Origin: Desulfovibrionaceae bacterium
Lineage (GTDB): Bacteria; Desulfobacterota; Desulfovibrionia; Desulfovibrionales; Desulfovibrionaceae
Assembly: GCA_022510785.1 (NCBI GenBank)
Contig: JAFLSV010000002.1
Span: forward strand, 1 to 64,000
Direction of reading: 5' to 3'
DNA length: 64,000 bases
The notes under the pieces were generated by a model. That model searched no databases, was not told the origin of the DNA, and worked only from the letters and a program-made list of their open reading frames with translations. This document shows, in pieces, positions 7,328 through 16,918 of this stretch. Numbering within the stretch: the stretch's first letter is position 1; each line of letters starts with the position of its first letter. The position numbers and the translations under genes were made by a program.

Positions 7328-8692
7328 TTATGCTCCCGTGTTGTCGGACAGGGCGTCCGTTGCGCCATTGGCGCCGACGCTGTCCTGTGTGTCGGCCGTG
7401 GGGCCCTTGCGGGCATATTTGATCAGCAGATAGATGTCGAGAATGCCCAGGCAGGCATACACCACCGTAAAGGCCAGCAGCGACAGGGCTACTGACGAGG
7501 CAGGCACTGGTGACACTGCGTCGGACGTGCGCATAAGGCCATACACAATCCAGGGCTGCCGGCCCACTTCGGCCAGCATCCACCCGGCCATAATGGCGAG
7601 GTAGGGCACGGGGATAAACCAGGTCAGCAGGCGGGCCAGGCGCGGGTCTGAAGCCAGATCCCCGCGTTTGAGCCAGGCCCAGGCCGCCAGCAGGATGAAA
7701 ATGCCGCCAAGTCCCACCATAAGCCGGAAGGACAGGAAGGAAAGCAGCACGGGCGGGGTGTCTTCCGGGGCAAAGGCGTTCAGGCCCTGCACTTCCGCAT
7801 GGAAGTTTCCAAAGGCCATAAAGCTGAGCACGCCGGGCAGGGGAATGGCCTGCACGCTGTTTTTACGGGCGTCCTCATTGGGCCAGGCCAGGACATACAT
7901 GGGCACGCTGGAGCCGCTTTCCCAGTGGGATTCCATGGCGGCCAGCTTGGCGGGCTGGTATTCGGCCACGACGGTACCCTGATGATGGCCGGCGGCGGCG
8001 ACCAGCAGGGCCAGAATCAGGGTAAAGGGCGCGGCAATGCGCACCGATTTGCGGAACAGCTCGCTTTCATTCCGGCGCAGCAGGTGCCAGGCCGAAATGC
8101 CCAGCACAAAGAAGCCCGCAAGCATCCAGGCCGAGGTCACGGTGTGGAAAAATTGTCCCCAGGCGTAAGGGTTGGTAAGCACGGCACAGAAGTTTTCCAG
8201 CTCGGCCCGGCCGTTGCGCAGGGTATAGCCCACGGGGTTCTGCATGAAGCCGTTGGCCAGGATAATCCACACCGCCGACAGGTTGCCCGCCACGGCCACG
8301 GCCCAGATGGCAAAGCAGTGCATTTTTTTGCCCACCTTGTTCCATCCGAAGGTCCACACGGCCACAAACGTGGATTCCAGAAAAAAGGCCACCGTGGCTT
8401 CAATGGCCAGCAGCGAGCCGAAAATATCGCCCACATAGGCTGAGTAGCGCGACCAGTTGGTGCCAAACTGAAATTCCAGGGTAATGCCCGTGACCACACC
8501 CAGCACGAAGTTAATGAGGAAAAGCTTGCCCCAGAACTGGGTCATGCGTTTATAGATTTCGTCCCCGCTGCGGACATACAGGGTTTCCATAATCGCTAAA
8601 AGAACGGTAATTCCCAGCGTCAGCGGCACGAAAATAAAGTGAAAGAAAACAGCCACCGCAAATTGCAGGCGTGACAGCAGAATAACATCCAT
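7328..8692 (-). CDS. cydA: Cytochrome bd oxidase subunit I, short Q-loop type
   Basis: The 454-residue CydA subunit carries the quinol site and the three haems. The N-terminal helix has the haem-ligand histidine in QFAVAVFFHFIFVPLTLG (His18). A second conserved histidine lies in GQFFHTVTSAWMLAG, and the GRQPWIVYGLMRT segment near residue 390 is a family hallmark. At 454 residues it lacks the long Q-loop insertion of the E. coli enzyme, so it belongs to the short form common in Gram-positive bacteria and many anaerobes. AAAGGGGA precedes the ATG. It is co-directional with and downstream of roo, with about 170 bases between them. Confidence 0.96.
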   Translation of the reverse strand: MDVILLSRLQFAVAVFFHFIFVPLTLGITVLLAIMETLYVRSGDEIYKRMTQFWGKLFLINFVLGVVTGITLEFQFGTNWSRYSAYVGDIFGSLLAIEATVAFFLESTFVAVWTFGWNKVGKKMHCFAIWAVAVAGNLSAVWIILANGFMQNPVGYTLRNGRAELENFCAVLTNPYAWGQFFHTVTSAWMLAGFFVLGISAWHLLRRNESELFRKSVRIAAPFTLILALLVAAAGHHQGTVVAEYQPAKLAAMESHWESGSSVPMYVLAWPNEDARKNSVQAIPLPGVLSFMAFGNFHAEVQGLNAFAPEDTPPVLLSFLSFRLMVGLGGIFILLAAWAWLKRGDLASDPRLARLLTWFIPVPYLAIMAGWMLAEVGRQPWIVYGLMRTSDAVSPVPASSVALSLLAFTVVYACLGILDIYLLIKYARKGPTADTQDSVGANGATDALSDNTGA

Positions 8693-8707
8693 ACAATTCC
8701 CCTTTGC

Positions 8708-8809
8708 CTCATGGGAACGGGCTTGTGTCTGGGCCGCCCCGGCAAGCGCCTGTGACGGGCATGCTTTGTTCGGCCTGGCGCAGACAGGCCGTGCTCCCTC
8801 TCATGGGAA
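8708..8809. repeat. Repeated CTCATGGGAA and a small hairpin upstream of cydA
   Basis: CTCATGGGAA occurs at 8708-8717, directly before the cydA ribosome binding site, and again at 8800-8809. Between them lies a 7-bp hairpin (CGGCCTG 8771-8777 with CAGGCCG 8785-8791). This is the only space between roo and cydA and may hold a regulatory site, but ten-base repeats can arise by chance. Confidence 0.3.
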
Positions 8810-8865
8810 TGCCCCAAACCATCCGCCCGGCGCCCCATTCCTATTTGCGCCGGATAAGCTCCAGC

Positions 8866-10080
8866 TTACTGGAATTTTGCGATTTTTTCCTTCAGCGCTC
8901 GGCCCACTTCCACGCCCAGCGCCCGGGCCAGGGCCAAATCGCCGGCCTTGGGCGCGAAGGCGACTTTCAGCGGTTCACCCACCACGTCCACCTTCATGGC
9001 CCTGAGTTCCTCGGCCATCATTTTGGGCGCTTCGCCCGACCAGCCATAGGCCCCGAAGCTGGCGCCCACCAGGTTCTGGGGCTTGAGGCCCTTGATATGA
9101 GCCATCAGGGCCACCATGTTGACCATGGGCATATTGTTGCGCGTGGACGAGCCCAGAATAAGCGCGCCGCTGTCGGCCAAGGCGTTCATCACCGCGCTGC
9201 AGTGATTGTTCTGCATGTCAATGAGCACACAGGGCACGCCTTCGTCGCTCAGGCCGTCTGCCACCGCGCGGGCCATGCGTTCCGTCGCCGACCACATGGT
9301 ATCATACGCGATAACAGCCTGGAGCTTGGGTTTTTGCTCCGCAAATTCGCGGTAACTTTGCAGAACAAAATCAATATCTTCCGGGGTGCGAAAGATAAGT
9401 CCGTGATCCGGCGCGATCACGTCAAAGGTCAGGCCCAGGGAGGCAATGCGATCCAAAGCCTTGAGCGTCATGGGTGAGTAGGGCAGAACAATATTATAAT
9501 AATAGTCCTTCATGGCCCGCAGCAGCAGCGAACGGTCATACTCATCCACAAAACGGCGCGAGGTGGCCACATTCTGACCGAATATATCGTTGCTGATAAG
9601 CACCTTGTCTTCTTCAAGATACGATACCATGCTGTCCGGCCAGTGCAGCATGCGTGTTTCAAGGAACGTGATGTTGCGCCGGCCAATATTGAGACGGTCA
9701 CCGTCCTTGACTACCTCAATGGGCCAGCCCTCGGTCTGGAAAATTCCGCTGATGGATTTTTGCCCAAGAGAAGACACAAAGATTTTTTCCGGGCGGCACA
9801 GTTCCACAATGCGGGGCAGCGCGCCGGAATGATCCTGCTCCAGATGGTTGCATACGATATAGTCGATTTTCTGCGGTTCCACCAGGGCGGAGATATGTTC
9901 CACCAGGATATCGCAGGCATGGGCGCTCACCGTGTCGAACAGCACGGTTTTTTCGTCGCGCACCAGATAGGCGTTGTAGGAACTGCCCTGAGGTGAGCGG
10001 CTGTAGTGGTGAAAGTTGCGCAGGTTGTAATCCACCGCGCCTACCCAGTAAATGTCGGGTTTCAGCAGAACAGGTTGCAT
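8866..10080 (-). CDS. roo: Rubredoxin:oxygen oxidoreductase (flavodiiron protein)
   Basis: This 404-residue cytoplasmic flavodiiron protein reduces O2 (and often NO) with electrons from rubredoxin. The N-terminal metallo-beta-lactamase-like domain holds all di-iron ligands at the positions known for Desulfovibrio gigas ROO: His79, Glu81, Asp83 and His84 in HLEQDH, His146 in LHWPDS, Asp165 in SNDIFG and His226 in APDHG. The C-terminal flavodoxin domain begins near residue 255 (AVIAYDTMWSATERMARAVA) and binds FMN. It is the last gene of the dfx-rub-roo set, with a terminator-like structure between rub and roo that could lower or regulate its expression relative to rubredoxin. Confidence 0.97.
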   Translation of the reverse strand: MQPVLLKPDIYWVGAVDYNLRNFHHYSRSPQGSSYNAYLVRDEKTVLFDTVSAHACDILVEHISALVEPQKIDYIVCNHLEQDHSGALPRIVELCRPEKIFVSSLGQKSISGIFQTEGWPIEVVKDGDRLNIGRRNITFLETRMLHWPDSMVSYLEEDKVLISNDIFGQNVATSRRFVDEYDRSLLLRAMKDYYYNIVLPYSPMTLKALDRIASLGLTFDVIAPDHGLIFRTPEDIDFVLQSYREFAEQKPKLQAVIAYDTMWSATERMARAVADGLSDEGVPCVLIDMQNNHCSAVMNALADSGALILGSSTRNNMPMVNMVALMAHIKGLKPQNLVGASFGAYGWSGEAPKMMAEELRAMKVDVVGEPLKVAFAPKAGDLALARALGVEVGRALKEKIAKFQ

Positions 10081-10143
10081 GACCGAAGCTCCATAACCAC
10101 ACGGTACAGGTCAGAAGACCGGAGGCGTTCCCCCGACCGGTGA

Positions 10144-10190
10144 CAAAAAAGAGGAAAGAGCCGGATGCCAGCCAGGCTGGATGCTCTTTC
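10144..10190 (-). terminator. Terminator/attenuator between rub and roo
   Basis: On the minus strand GAAAGAGC and GCTCTTTC pair around an inner CCAGCC/GGCTGG stem, followed by CTCTTTTTTG. The hairpin plus U-run lies after the rubredoxin stop and before the roo start. It would end many transcripts after rub and let part of the polymerases continue into roo. Confidence 0.6.
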
Positions 10191-10195
10191 GGTTC

Positions 10196-10231
10196 GTCCG
10201 GCCGCGCGGAACGTTTTCCGCGCGGCCGGAC
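10196..10231. repeat. 15-bp perfect palindromic hairpin after rub
   Basis: The arms at 10196-10210 and 10217-10231 are perfect complements of fifteen GC-rich bases with a six-base loop. No T-run follows. It begins six bases after the rub stop codon and probably protects or helps terminate the upstream mRNA, together with the adjacent terminator. Confidence 0.6.
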
Positions 10232-10236
10232 AGCTG

Positions 10237-10398
10237 TTATTCCGCGTTGAACTGAGATTTGGGCGCGCCGCACACGGGGCACACCCAGTCGTCAGGCAGG
10301 TCTTCAAACGTGGTGCCGGGGGCGATGCCGCTCATGGAATCGCCTTCGGCAGGGTCATACACATAGCCGCATACCGAGCACTCATATTTCTGAGCCAT
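10237..10398 (-). CDS. rub: Rubredoxin
   Basis: This 53-residue protein is a classical rubredoxin. It has the iron-binding pairs CSVCGY (Cys7, Cys10) and CPVCGAPK (Cys40, Cys43) and the conserved YDPAEGD and DLPDDWVCP tracts. It shuttles single electrons in the cytoplasm to Roo and probably to desulfoferrodoxin. The gene lies 52 bases downstream of dfx and 156 bases upstream of roo on the same strand, the arrangement known from Desulfovibrio. The frame is short but unambiguous. Confidence 0.98.
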   Translation of the reverse strand: MAQKYECSVCGYVYDPAEGDSMSGIAPGTTFEDLPDDWVCPVCGAPKSQFNAE

Positions 10399-10450
10399 AT
10401 GTCCACTCCAGGTACGGATAAAGGGTTGCGGGTGCGAGGCGCAGTGGCTG

Positions 10451-10831
10451 TTATCCTTTGGCCTGCCACAGGCCGTGCAGGTTGCAGTATTCGCGGGCTG
10501 TCACCGTGTCGGCCTTGATGCGAAATTCCGCCACGGGCGCTTCGCCGGGGTGGAGGAAGCTGCGATAGGAACGGCCGTCGGCCAGAAGTTCAATCCATTC
10601 AATGGAGTGTTCTTCGGTCATGGGGTGAGCCACCGCGCCCACCAGCACTTTGTAGCCGTCGGCCGTTTTTTCGATGACGGGCACATGCTTTTCGTGCGCG
10701 CCATCGGTGGTGCCGGCTGCCATCAGTTTCATGTTTTCGCCGCAGCACACCAGGGGTGCGCCTCCGCCGTGCACAATTTCAACAATGTTGCCGCAATGCA
10801 GGCACTTGTACACTTCATGCTGATTGGGCAT
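10451..10831 (-). CDS. dfx: Desulfoferrodoxin (superoxide reductase, 2Fe type)
   Basis: This 126-residue superoxide reductase converts superoxide to hydrogen peroxide without releasing O2. The N-terminal desulforedoxin-like domain carries centre I with Cys10, Cys13, Cys29 and Cys30. The C-terminal domain carries the catalytic centre II ligands His49, His69, His75, Cys116 and His119, with the catalytic Glu-Lys pair at 47-48 in AHEKH. The frame is open much further upstream, but the ATG at 10831 follows GGAGG and gives the family's exact length. It is the first gene of the dfx-rub-roo operon (also called rbo-rub-roo). Confidence 0.97.
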   Translation of the reverse strand: MPNQHEVYKCLHCGNIVEIVHGGGAPLVCCGENMKLMAAGTTDGAHEKHVPVIEKTADGYKVLVGAVAHPMTEEHSIEWIELLADGRSYRSFLHPGEAPVAEFRIKADTVTAREYCNLHGLWQAKG

Positions 10832-10979
10832 GGGTTGCCTCCGTGGAAGACGTTGCTGAGAGTTGGAAAAATAAAAAATCTGACAAGCCTGTGACACCAT
10901 GTGGCCCTGAATCCTGCGGCTTGTCCGGCCCTGGCCGGAAGCGGTTCTCTCAGCATGACCCGGGCGGGCCGAACAGCGC

Positions 10980-11003
10980 AATGATTTACTATCAGGAGTC
11001 ATT
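10980..11003. promoter_or_regulatory. Inverted repeat AATGA-N14-TCATT upstream of dfx
   Basis: An AT-rich dyad (10980-10984 and 10999-11003) lies in the only intergenic space before the dfx operon, about 150 bases upstream of the dfx ATG. It could be an operator for a redox or metal regulator. The half-sites are short and no regulator is assigned. Confidence 0.25.
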
Positions 11004-11006
11004 ATT

Positions 11007-12656
11007 TTATAGGGATGCAATGTCTCCGTCAAGCCGCCTGCCAAGACATTCGGCCGCAAAGCGTATACGATGCCGGTAGGTATGAAATCCGTCAAGCAGT
11101 GCGCGCCAGGCATGCTGAAGGTCGCGGCGGGTGCCCGGGTGGAGCTCCAGGCGGGATATGCATTCGTCCGGCGGGGTGTGGGGCTCCAGAAGCACCGGTT
11201 CCACCAGTTCGGGCGGAAATATGTCCAGGCCGCTGGTGCGGCTGCTGAGCAAAAAGCCTCCGGCCTGCCACACGTCGAAATGGCGCTGGGTCAGGCCGCC
11301 GGGCAAAAGCAGGCTGGTGACGTTCAGCGTATAGGGGGCGGCCCGATACAGGCCGGGCAGGGCCGTATAGTAATCCACCGGCGGCAGCAGCGGCGTTTCC
11401 GGCGGGCCGGGCGGCAGCCAGGGGTGCCAGCCCTTGTCGCCCACTACGGCCAGGCCGAGAGGGGCCAGTTTTTTCAGCCACAGGGTGCGGTGCTGCAGAG
11501 AGCATGCTTCGGCTCCGGCTCCGGCCGCGCGTGCATCGTGGCCGGGCCACAGGCTTGTCAGGCCCAGTTCTCCAAGCCACCAGTGGAAATCGGGACGTCC
11601 GCCGCTCTCCAGCAGCGCGCCGGCCCGGCGCAGCAGTTCCACGGGCGGGTGGGCCGCGCCGAAAAAGGCGTCCCTGCCGGGAAATGTGGAGCGGCCCACA
11701 AAAAGAATACGGCTCCCCGAGGGCAGGGAGGGCCGGGTGCGCGGCTGGAACAGGGGAGAGGCTGCCAGCGGCAGGGGATACACCCGATCCGCGCCGTGCC
11801 GCCGCAGTTCGGGGATAAACGTGGCGTCGCTGACGAACAGCACGGCTTTTTTCCACCAGGGCATGCGCAGGGCGGAGAGTATATGCCAGGGATTGTCCAC
11901 AAACCACACGGCCACGGGCACACCCAGGGCTTCCAGCAGGTGGAAGGTTTCGCCGTCGGGGTCCAGTCCCCTCAGGTTGACGGACAGGCAAAAGGCCGGG
12001 TTTTGCGCCTCCAGCCAGCGCGCCGGGAAGGCCTTGTGTTTGCTGTGGGCCTTGGCGGGGGGCGGGGCGACGGGTTTATAACCTTCGGCCGTCAGGGCGT
12101 CCCACAGCTCAAGATGCAGCAGATCCCGCGAAGTGCCTGGCAGCAGGACTGTCCGGGATGCCGCGTGGCGCCCGGGCGCGATGGCGCGGCTTTGCAGGCG
12201 GCTGAAGAGCGGAGCCCAGAAGTCGGGAAACAGGCGTCGTGCCTGGCGGTATGCCCAGATGGCGGGCTTTGCCTCGGCGGCAAAGTTCACAGCGTCTTCC
12301 GGCTCAAGCCGTATCCAGTGCGGAGGCGGGGGAAGCGGACTGACGCCGCATGCGGCAAGAGCGCGCTCAAAGTCCGGGCATTCTACCCAGGCCACCGGAC
12401 GCTGGCTGGGCTGTGCCCGCTTGGCCCCTTCGGGAGCGTCTTCAGGTGGGCCGGCACCGGTCTCAAGCAGGTGAACCGCGTCCGCGGGGCAGGGGCCCAG
12501 GCCCAGAATCAGGACGGGCCCGCCGCGCACAGCGGCGCTGTCGGAATTTTTCCCGGCGCGGAACCAGCTTAAAAACTCAAACGCTTCCGGGCCGGAAGCC
12601 AAAGTGCGCGGCCGGCCAAGACTGTCCAGGATACGGGGCCGAAAGGGGAGCGGCAT
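11007..12656 (-). CDS. CgeB-family glycosyltransferase (DUF3880-like)
   Basis: The 549-residue protein resembles CgeB/DUF3880 glycosyltransferases that build surface or flagellar glycans. The middle part shows a GT-B style fold with [18 protein letters not shown] near residues 320-340. The C-terminal glycosyltransferase domain contains [20 protein letters not shown] and [20 protein letters not shown], the tract in which this family binds the nucleotide sugar. No signal peptide or membrane segment is visible, so it is cytoplasmic. It is transcribed away from rlmE (62 bases between starts) and ends about 175 bases before dfx. Substrate unknown. Confidence 0.8.
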   Translation of the reverse strand: MPLPFRPRILDSLGRPRTLASGPEAFEFLSWFRAGKNSDSAAVRGGPVLILGLGPCPADAVHLLETGAGPPEDAPEGAKRAQPSQRPVAWVECPDFERALAACGVSPLPPPPHWIRLEPEDAVNFAAEAKPAIWAYRQARRLFPDFWAPLFSRLQSRAIAPGRHAASRTVLLPGTSRDLLHLELWDALTAEGYKPVAPPPAKAHSKHKAFPARWLEAQNPAFCLSVNLRGLDPDGETFHLLEALGVPVAVWFVDNPWHILSALRMPWWKKAVLFVSDATFIPELRRHGADRVYPLPLAASPLFQPRTRPSLPSGSRILFVGRSTFPGRDAFFGAAHPPVELLRRAGALLESGGRPDFHWWLGELGLTSLWPGHDARAAGAGAEACSLQHRTLWLKKLAPLGLAVVGDKGWHPWLPPGPPETPLLPPVDYYTALPGLYRAAPYTLNVTSLLLPGGLTQRHFDVWQAGGFLLSSRTSGLDIFPPELVEPVLLEPHTPPDECISRLELHPGTRRDLQHAWRALLDGFHTYRHRIRFAAECLGRRLDGDIASL

Positions 12657-12718
12657 GACTCACCCTGACGTGCCACTTGGCTGCGGCCGAGAAATGGGAT
12701 AGAAGACACAGATCGACC

Positions 12719-13342
12719 ATGAAAACATATCGCGACCACTATTTTCTGAAGGCGAAACGCGAGAAGTACCCGGCCCGTTCAGTGTACAAGCTGAAGGAAA
12801 TGGACGCAAGGTTCCGCCTGCTGAAGCCGGGCATGACGGTGCTGGATTTGGGGGCCGCGCCGGGTTCGTGGAGCCTGTACGCCGCCGAGCGCGTCGGATC
12901 AGGGGGGCGTGTGCTGGCCTGCGATCTTCAGGCGACCGGGACTGTTTTTCCGTCCAGCGTGACCTTTGTGCAGGAGAATGTGTTTGAGCGCACGCCCGGG
13001 TTTGAGGCTCTGCTGGATGCAACGGGGCCTTTCGATCTGGTCATGAGCGATATGGCCCCCCGCACCACGGGCACAAAGTTCACCGATCAGGCCCGTTCGC
13101 TGGAACTGTGCCTGGAGGCGGTGGCGGTGGCCGACCGCTGGCTGAGGCCTGGCGGTCATTTTGTGACCAAAATTTTTATGGGCCCGGATTTTCAGGATTT
13201 GGCGCGGGCCCTGCGGCAGCGCTTTGACAGCGTGAAAACCTTCAAACCCAACAGTTCCCGTGCCGAGAGCAAAGAAATTTTTGAACTCGGCCTGGGCTTC
13301 AAAAGCGCTCCTGCCAGGGGCGACAATCGTTCGGAGGCTTGA
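12719..13342 (+). CDS. rlmE: 23S rRNA (uridine(2552)-2'-O)-methyltransferase RlmE (FtsJ)
   Basis: The 207-residue Rossmann-fold methyltransferase modifies U2552 in the ribosomal A-loop using S-adenosylmethionine. The SAM motif is [16 protein letters not shown]. The K-D-K-E catalytic tetrad is visible: the lysine in SVYKLKEMD, the aspartate in [10 protein letters not shown], the lysine in FVTKIFMG and the glutamate in AESKEIFEL. The frame can be extended to a TTG at 12677, but the ATG at 12719 gives MKTYRDHYF, which matches the usual N-terminus. yebC follows four bases later, so both are co-transcribed. Confidence 0.93.
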   Translation: MKTYRDHYFLKAKREKYPARSVYKLKEMDARFRLLKPGMTVLDLGAAPGSWSLYAAERVGSGGRVLACDLQATGTVFPSSVTFVQENVFERTPGFEALLDATGPFDLVMSDMAPRTTGTKFTDQARSLELCLEAVAVADRWLRPGGHFVTKIFMGPDFQDLARALRQRFDSVKTFKPNSSRAESKEIFELGLGFKSAPARGDNRSEA

Positions 13343-13346
13343 GTTT

Positions 13347-14090
13347 ATGTCAGGACACAGCAAATGGGCCAATATCAAGCTCCGCAAAGGCGCTCAGGAC
13401 GCCAAGCGGGGCAAGGCCTTCACCAAGGCCGCCAAGGAAATTATCATTGCCGCGAAAAACGGTGGCGACCCGGCGGGCAATGCCCGGCTGCGTTCCGCCA
13501 TAGCGGCCGCCAAGGCCGTCAACCTGCCGAAAGACAAGATCGAGGCCGCCATCCGCAAGGGCACCGGCCAGGATGCCGGCGGTGATATCACCGAAATCAC
13601 CTATGAAGGCTATGGCGCGGGCGGGGTGGCCGTCATCGTTGAAACGGCCACGGACAACAAGAACCGCACCGTGGCCGAAGTACGGCATGTGTTTACCAAA
13701 CACGGCGGCAATATGGGGGAAAGCGGCTCGGTGGCGTTTCAGTTTGACCGCCTGGGCGTCATTGTCCTCAGCAAGGAAAAGTACCCCGACGAGGATGTGG
13801 TGATGGGGCTGGCCCTGGAGGCCGGGGCCGACGATGTGCAGGACGAGGACGATACCTGGGAAATTCACACCGCGCTGACCGATTTCAACGCCGTGCGTGA
13901 AGCTCTGGAAAATCAGGGCGTGACCATGGAATCGGCCGCTCTGGCCATGGTGCCCAAAACCACCGTGCCGGTGGATGCCGAAACGGCCCGCAAGCTGATG
14001 CGTTTCAACGACGCGCTGGAAGATTTGGACGACGTTCAGAACGTGTACTTCAACTTTGAGCTGCCCGAAGACTTCGAGCCGGAAGACTAG
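13347..14090 (+). CDS. yebC: YebC/PmpR family protein
   Basis: This 247-residue protein has the hallmark start [22 protein letters not shown] and the typical three-domain length of the family. YebC/PmpR proteins act as transcription regulators in some bacteria; recent work on family members points to a role in translating difficult (for example proline-rich) stretches. GGAGG at 13332-13336 precedes the ATG. The start is four bases after the rlmE stop, and a strong terminator follows, so rlmE-yebC form a closed two-gene operon. Confidence 0.95.
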   Translation: MSGHSKWANIKLRKGAQDAKRGKAFTKAAKEIIIAAKNGGDPAGNARLRSAIAAAKAVNLPKDKIEAAIRKGTGQDAGGDITEITYEGYGAGGVAVIVETATDNKNRTVAEVRHVFTKHGGNMGESGSVAFQFDRLGVIVLSKEKYPDEDVVMGLALEAGADDVQDEDDTWEIHTALTDFNAVREALENQGVTMESAALAMVPKTTVPVDAETARKLMRFNDALEDLDDVQNVYFNFELPEDFEPED

Positions 14091-14109
14091 GCGGAAGTCT
14101 CCGCCAGAC

Positions 14110-14147
14110 AAAGCCGCCGAATCCCGGATTGGGGTTCGGCGGCTTTT
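14110..14147 (+). terminator. Rho-independent terminator after yebC
   Basis: A 12-bp perfect stem (AAAGCCGCCGAA at 14110-14121 with its complement at 14135-14146) is followed by a short T-run. It lies 19 bases after the yebC stop. Confidence 0.85.
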
Positions 14148-14180
14148 GCGCTATGGGGAAAAGACGGAACCGCTCACGCC

Positions 14181-16841
14181 TCAGCTTTTGAAATGGAGCG
14201 CGAGGGTACGGTAAAGTTCTTTGATATCAATGGGTTTGGCTATGTGCCCATTCATGCCGGCCGCCAGCGCGGTAGAAACGTCCTCACTGAAGGCATTGGC
14301 CGTCATGGCGAGAATGGGAATGGACTTTGCGTCCGGGTGGCTCGAGGCCCGAATGGTGCGTGTTGCCTCGTGGCCATCCATGACCGGCATTTGCACATCC
14401 ATCAGAATAATGTCATAGGTGCCGGGCTCTGACTCCGTAAAGCGGGAAACGCCCTGTGAGCCATCTTCGGCATTGTCCACCGTGGCCCCGGTCATTTCCA
14501 GGAATTCATTGGCTATTTCACGGTTGAACTCATTGTCTTCCACCAGCAGGATGTGCTTGCCGGTGAAGTCATAGTGCCGCTCATCGTCATCCGTTGCTGC
14601 TTCCTGCGGCGCCGCTTTTTCCTTTTCCGCCGCTGTCGTTGTCTTGCGGGTCAGAGTATTGAGGGCATTGTACAGGTTGGACGCGAAGAACGGCTTGGGA
14701 ATAAATCCATTCACGCCCACGCTGGTGGCCTGATCCTGAATGGATTCCCAGTTGTAGGCGCTGATAATGATAATGCAGGTTTCATCGCCCACGGTCTGGC
14801 GAATGCGGGTGGCAGTCTCCATGCCATCCATGTCGGGCATTTTCCAATCGATGAAGCATACATCGTAGTCATCGCCATTGGCGTGGGATTCTTGCACAAG
14901 TTTTATGGCGTCCGCGCCGCTCAGCACCCAGCGGCAGCGAAGTCCCATTTTTTCCAGCAGCAGCGAGGCATGCTCACAGGTGCCGTGGTCGTCGTCCACA
15001 ATCAGCACCTTGAGCGGAGCCAGTCTGCCCCCATAGGCTTCCGGCTTTCGTCCGCTCAGGCCGAAGGGAAGTTCCACCGTAAATTCGCTGCCTTCGCCTT
15101 CCTTGCTTTTCACAAAGATGGTGCCGCCCAGCAGGGAAATAAGGTTCTTGGTGATGGCCATGCCCAGCCCTGTCCCGCCGAACTTGGAAGCCGTGGAGCT
15201 GGTGGCCTGCTCAAAGGGGGTATACAGCTTCTTCAGGAACTCCTCGCTCATGCCGATGCCGGTATCCCGGATGACAAAGCGGAATTGCACGGTATTATTC
15301 TTTTTGTACAGCTGGCGGACTTCCAGTCGCACAGAACCCCCGGCCGGGGTAAATTTGATGGAGTTGGACAGAATGTTGATGAGAATCTGATTGACGCGCA
15401 GCGCGTCGCCCATCAGCTCCTCTTCTTCCACCGTGGACACCACTTCAAAATCCAGGCCGCGGGCCTGGGCCTGCGGAAGGATGAGATTGACCACGCCTTC
15501 CATGGCCGTCTGGAAGTTGAAAGCCTCATGGGCGATGGTGAGCTTTCCACCTTCAATTTTGGACATGTCCAGGACGTCGTTGATGATGCCCAGCAGGTGG
15601 CGGGAGGACAAGGCTATCTTGGACAGGCAGTCTTCTATGCGGCTGCGGTCATCAAGCCTGGTCATGGCAATGGTGGTCATCCCGATAATGGCGTTCATCG
15701 GGGTGCGGATTTCATGCGACATGTGCGAAAGGAAGTTGCTCTTGGCCATGCTGGCGTTGCGGGCATTTTCAAGAGCATCGCGCAGTGCCTGCCGCTGCTG
15801 GACATCTGCTGTCTGATCCGACAGCGTAACAATGCGCTGCTTAAGAACATCATCTTCAAATATGGGATAGACCCGGATTTTAAAGTGCCGGTCACTATTT
15901 TTCAAGACAACATTTCGTTCCTGAAAGTCTGGAGAAGTGTAGTCAAACACTTCTTTCAGCCAGGCACTGTCCTGCTCTTCCAGAATGGTATGGATCTTTC
16001 TGGGATTATTGAGAAATTCCTTGAACGGCACTCCAAGCGTGCGTTCCGTGTTTGAACTTGCGTATTCGCAGGTGATATCTGGTCGTATGATAAGAAAAAC
16101 TTCGTTGATATTGTCCGCAACCAGATTGAGTATTCTTTCGCGGTATGCGCTTTCCTTGGCTCTGTTGCGCTCCAGTCTCGTCGTATAGATGATCAAAAAA
16201 ATGATGCCCAGGCCTATAAGCAATGTGGCAATGATGGACGAGTTTCGCAAATTGGTCATTTCTTTCAGAATAGCACGACCTCGTTGCTGCGCGGCCTCAC
16301 TCATGCCGAGGAGCAGCTCATCCACCTTTTCAAAATAGGGCAGAACCTCACGCCTGTAGTAGGAATTAATATAGGGAAGATCATGTGTGCCGGCCAGGGT
16401 GCTGACCATCTCCTGCCGGGAAGACCACAGCTGTTCCAATGCCTGTTTCAGATTATCCAGTTCCGCATCATTTCCGCGAAACTTTTGTGAAATTCTTTCC
16501 AGTGCCGCAGTCTGCCTGGATATTTGATCTTTCAGAAAACTATTGATGTCGGCAGGGCTGATGTTCGTTGATCCCAAAAGCAGAGGGAGAGAGCGTCGTG
16601 CGTTATACAGCTCAGTTCTCATCTCTTCTGTCTTGCGCGCGACAGTATATGGATAATCATAAAGCTGGGTTGTGGAATCACCTATCGTATACAAGGAAAA
16701 ACAGACAAACAGAATATAAAATCCTACAATAAAATAGAGACCGGTCAACCACTTGGGAATATTCCCGGCAGGCGCATGCGTGCTGGCTGTGGTGTCGAGC
16801 GGAGTCTTTTGGGGATCGAGCGTTTCGTCAGTGCCTTTCAT
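14181..16841 (-). CDS. Hybrid sensor histidine kinase with two receiver domains
   Basis: The 886-residue inner-membrane kinase has transmembrane helices at about residues 29-53 and 201-221 around a helical periplasmic sensor region. A PAS domain follows (about 235-345), then HisKA with the phosphoacceptor His376 in SHEIRTPMN, HATPase_c (NILSNSIKFTP, DTGIGM, GTGLGMAI; about 475-595) and two receivers with Asp665 (IDWKMPDMDG) and Asp815 (MDVQMPVMDG). The frame is open further upstream, but the ATG at 16841 is preceded by GGAG seven bases away. It lacks its own Hpt domain; the upstream gene encodes one. Last gene of a three-gene phosphorelay operon. Confidence 0.93.
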   Translation of the reverse strand: MKGTDETLDPQKTPLDTTASTHAPAGNIPKWLTGLYFIVGFYILFVCFSLYTIGDSTTQLYDYPYTVARKTEEMRTELYNARRSLPLLLGSTNISPADINSFLKDQISRQTAALERISQKFRGNDAELDNLKQALEQLWSSRQEMVSTLAGTHDLPYINSYYRREVLPYFEKVDELLLGMSEAAQQRGRAILKEMTNLRNSSIIATLLIGLGIIFLIIYTTRLERNRAKESAYRERILNLVADNINEVFLIIRPDITCEYASSNTERTLGVPFKEFLNNPRKIHTILEEQDSAWLKEVFDYTSPDFQERNVVLKNSDRHFKIRVYPIFEDDVLKQRIVTLSDQTADVQQRQALRDALENARNASMAKSNFLSHMSHEIRTPMNAIIGMTTIAMTRLDDRSRIEDCLSKIALSSRHLLGIINDVLDMSKIEGGKLTIAHEAFNFQTAMEGVVNLILPQAQARGLDFEVVSTVEEEELMGDALRVNQILINILSNSIKFTPAGGSVRLEVRQLYKKNNTVQFRFVIRDTGIGMSEEFLKKLYTPFEQATSSTASKFGGTGLGMAITKNLISLLGGTIFVKSKEGEGSEFTVELPFGLSGRKPEAYGGRLAPLKVLIVDDDHGTCEHASLLLEKMGLRCRWVLSGADAIKLVQESHANGDDYDVCFIDWKMPDMDGMETATRIRQTVGDETCIIIISAYNWESIQDQATSVGVNGFIPKPFFASNLYNALNTLTRKTTTAAEKEKAAPQEAATDDDERHYDFTGKHILLVEDNEFNREIANEFLEMTGATVDNAEDGSQGVSRFTESEPGTYDIILMDVQMPVMDGHEATRTIRASSHPDAKSIPILAMTANAFSEDVSTALAAGMNGHIAKPIDIKELYRTLALHFKS

Positions 16842-16918
16842 GGGTTTCTCCATTATATTCTGGCGGATGCTCCGGCGCGTGATTGCCCTCGGGCGCCGCG
16901 GAGCCTTTCTTGCGAGGT

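Noticed and set aside
11070-12572. Open frame of 500 codons opposite the CgeB-like glycosyltransferase
   Set aside because: Antisense shadow without a ribosome binding site or recognisable domain.
14553-16055. Open frame of 500 codons opposite the hybrid kinase
   Set aside because: Antisense shadow; the kinase has every expected domain in order.
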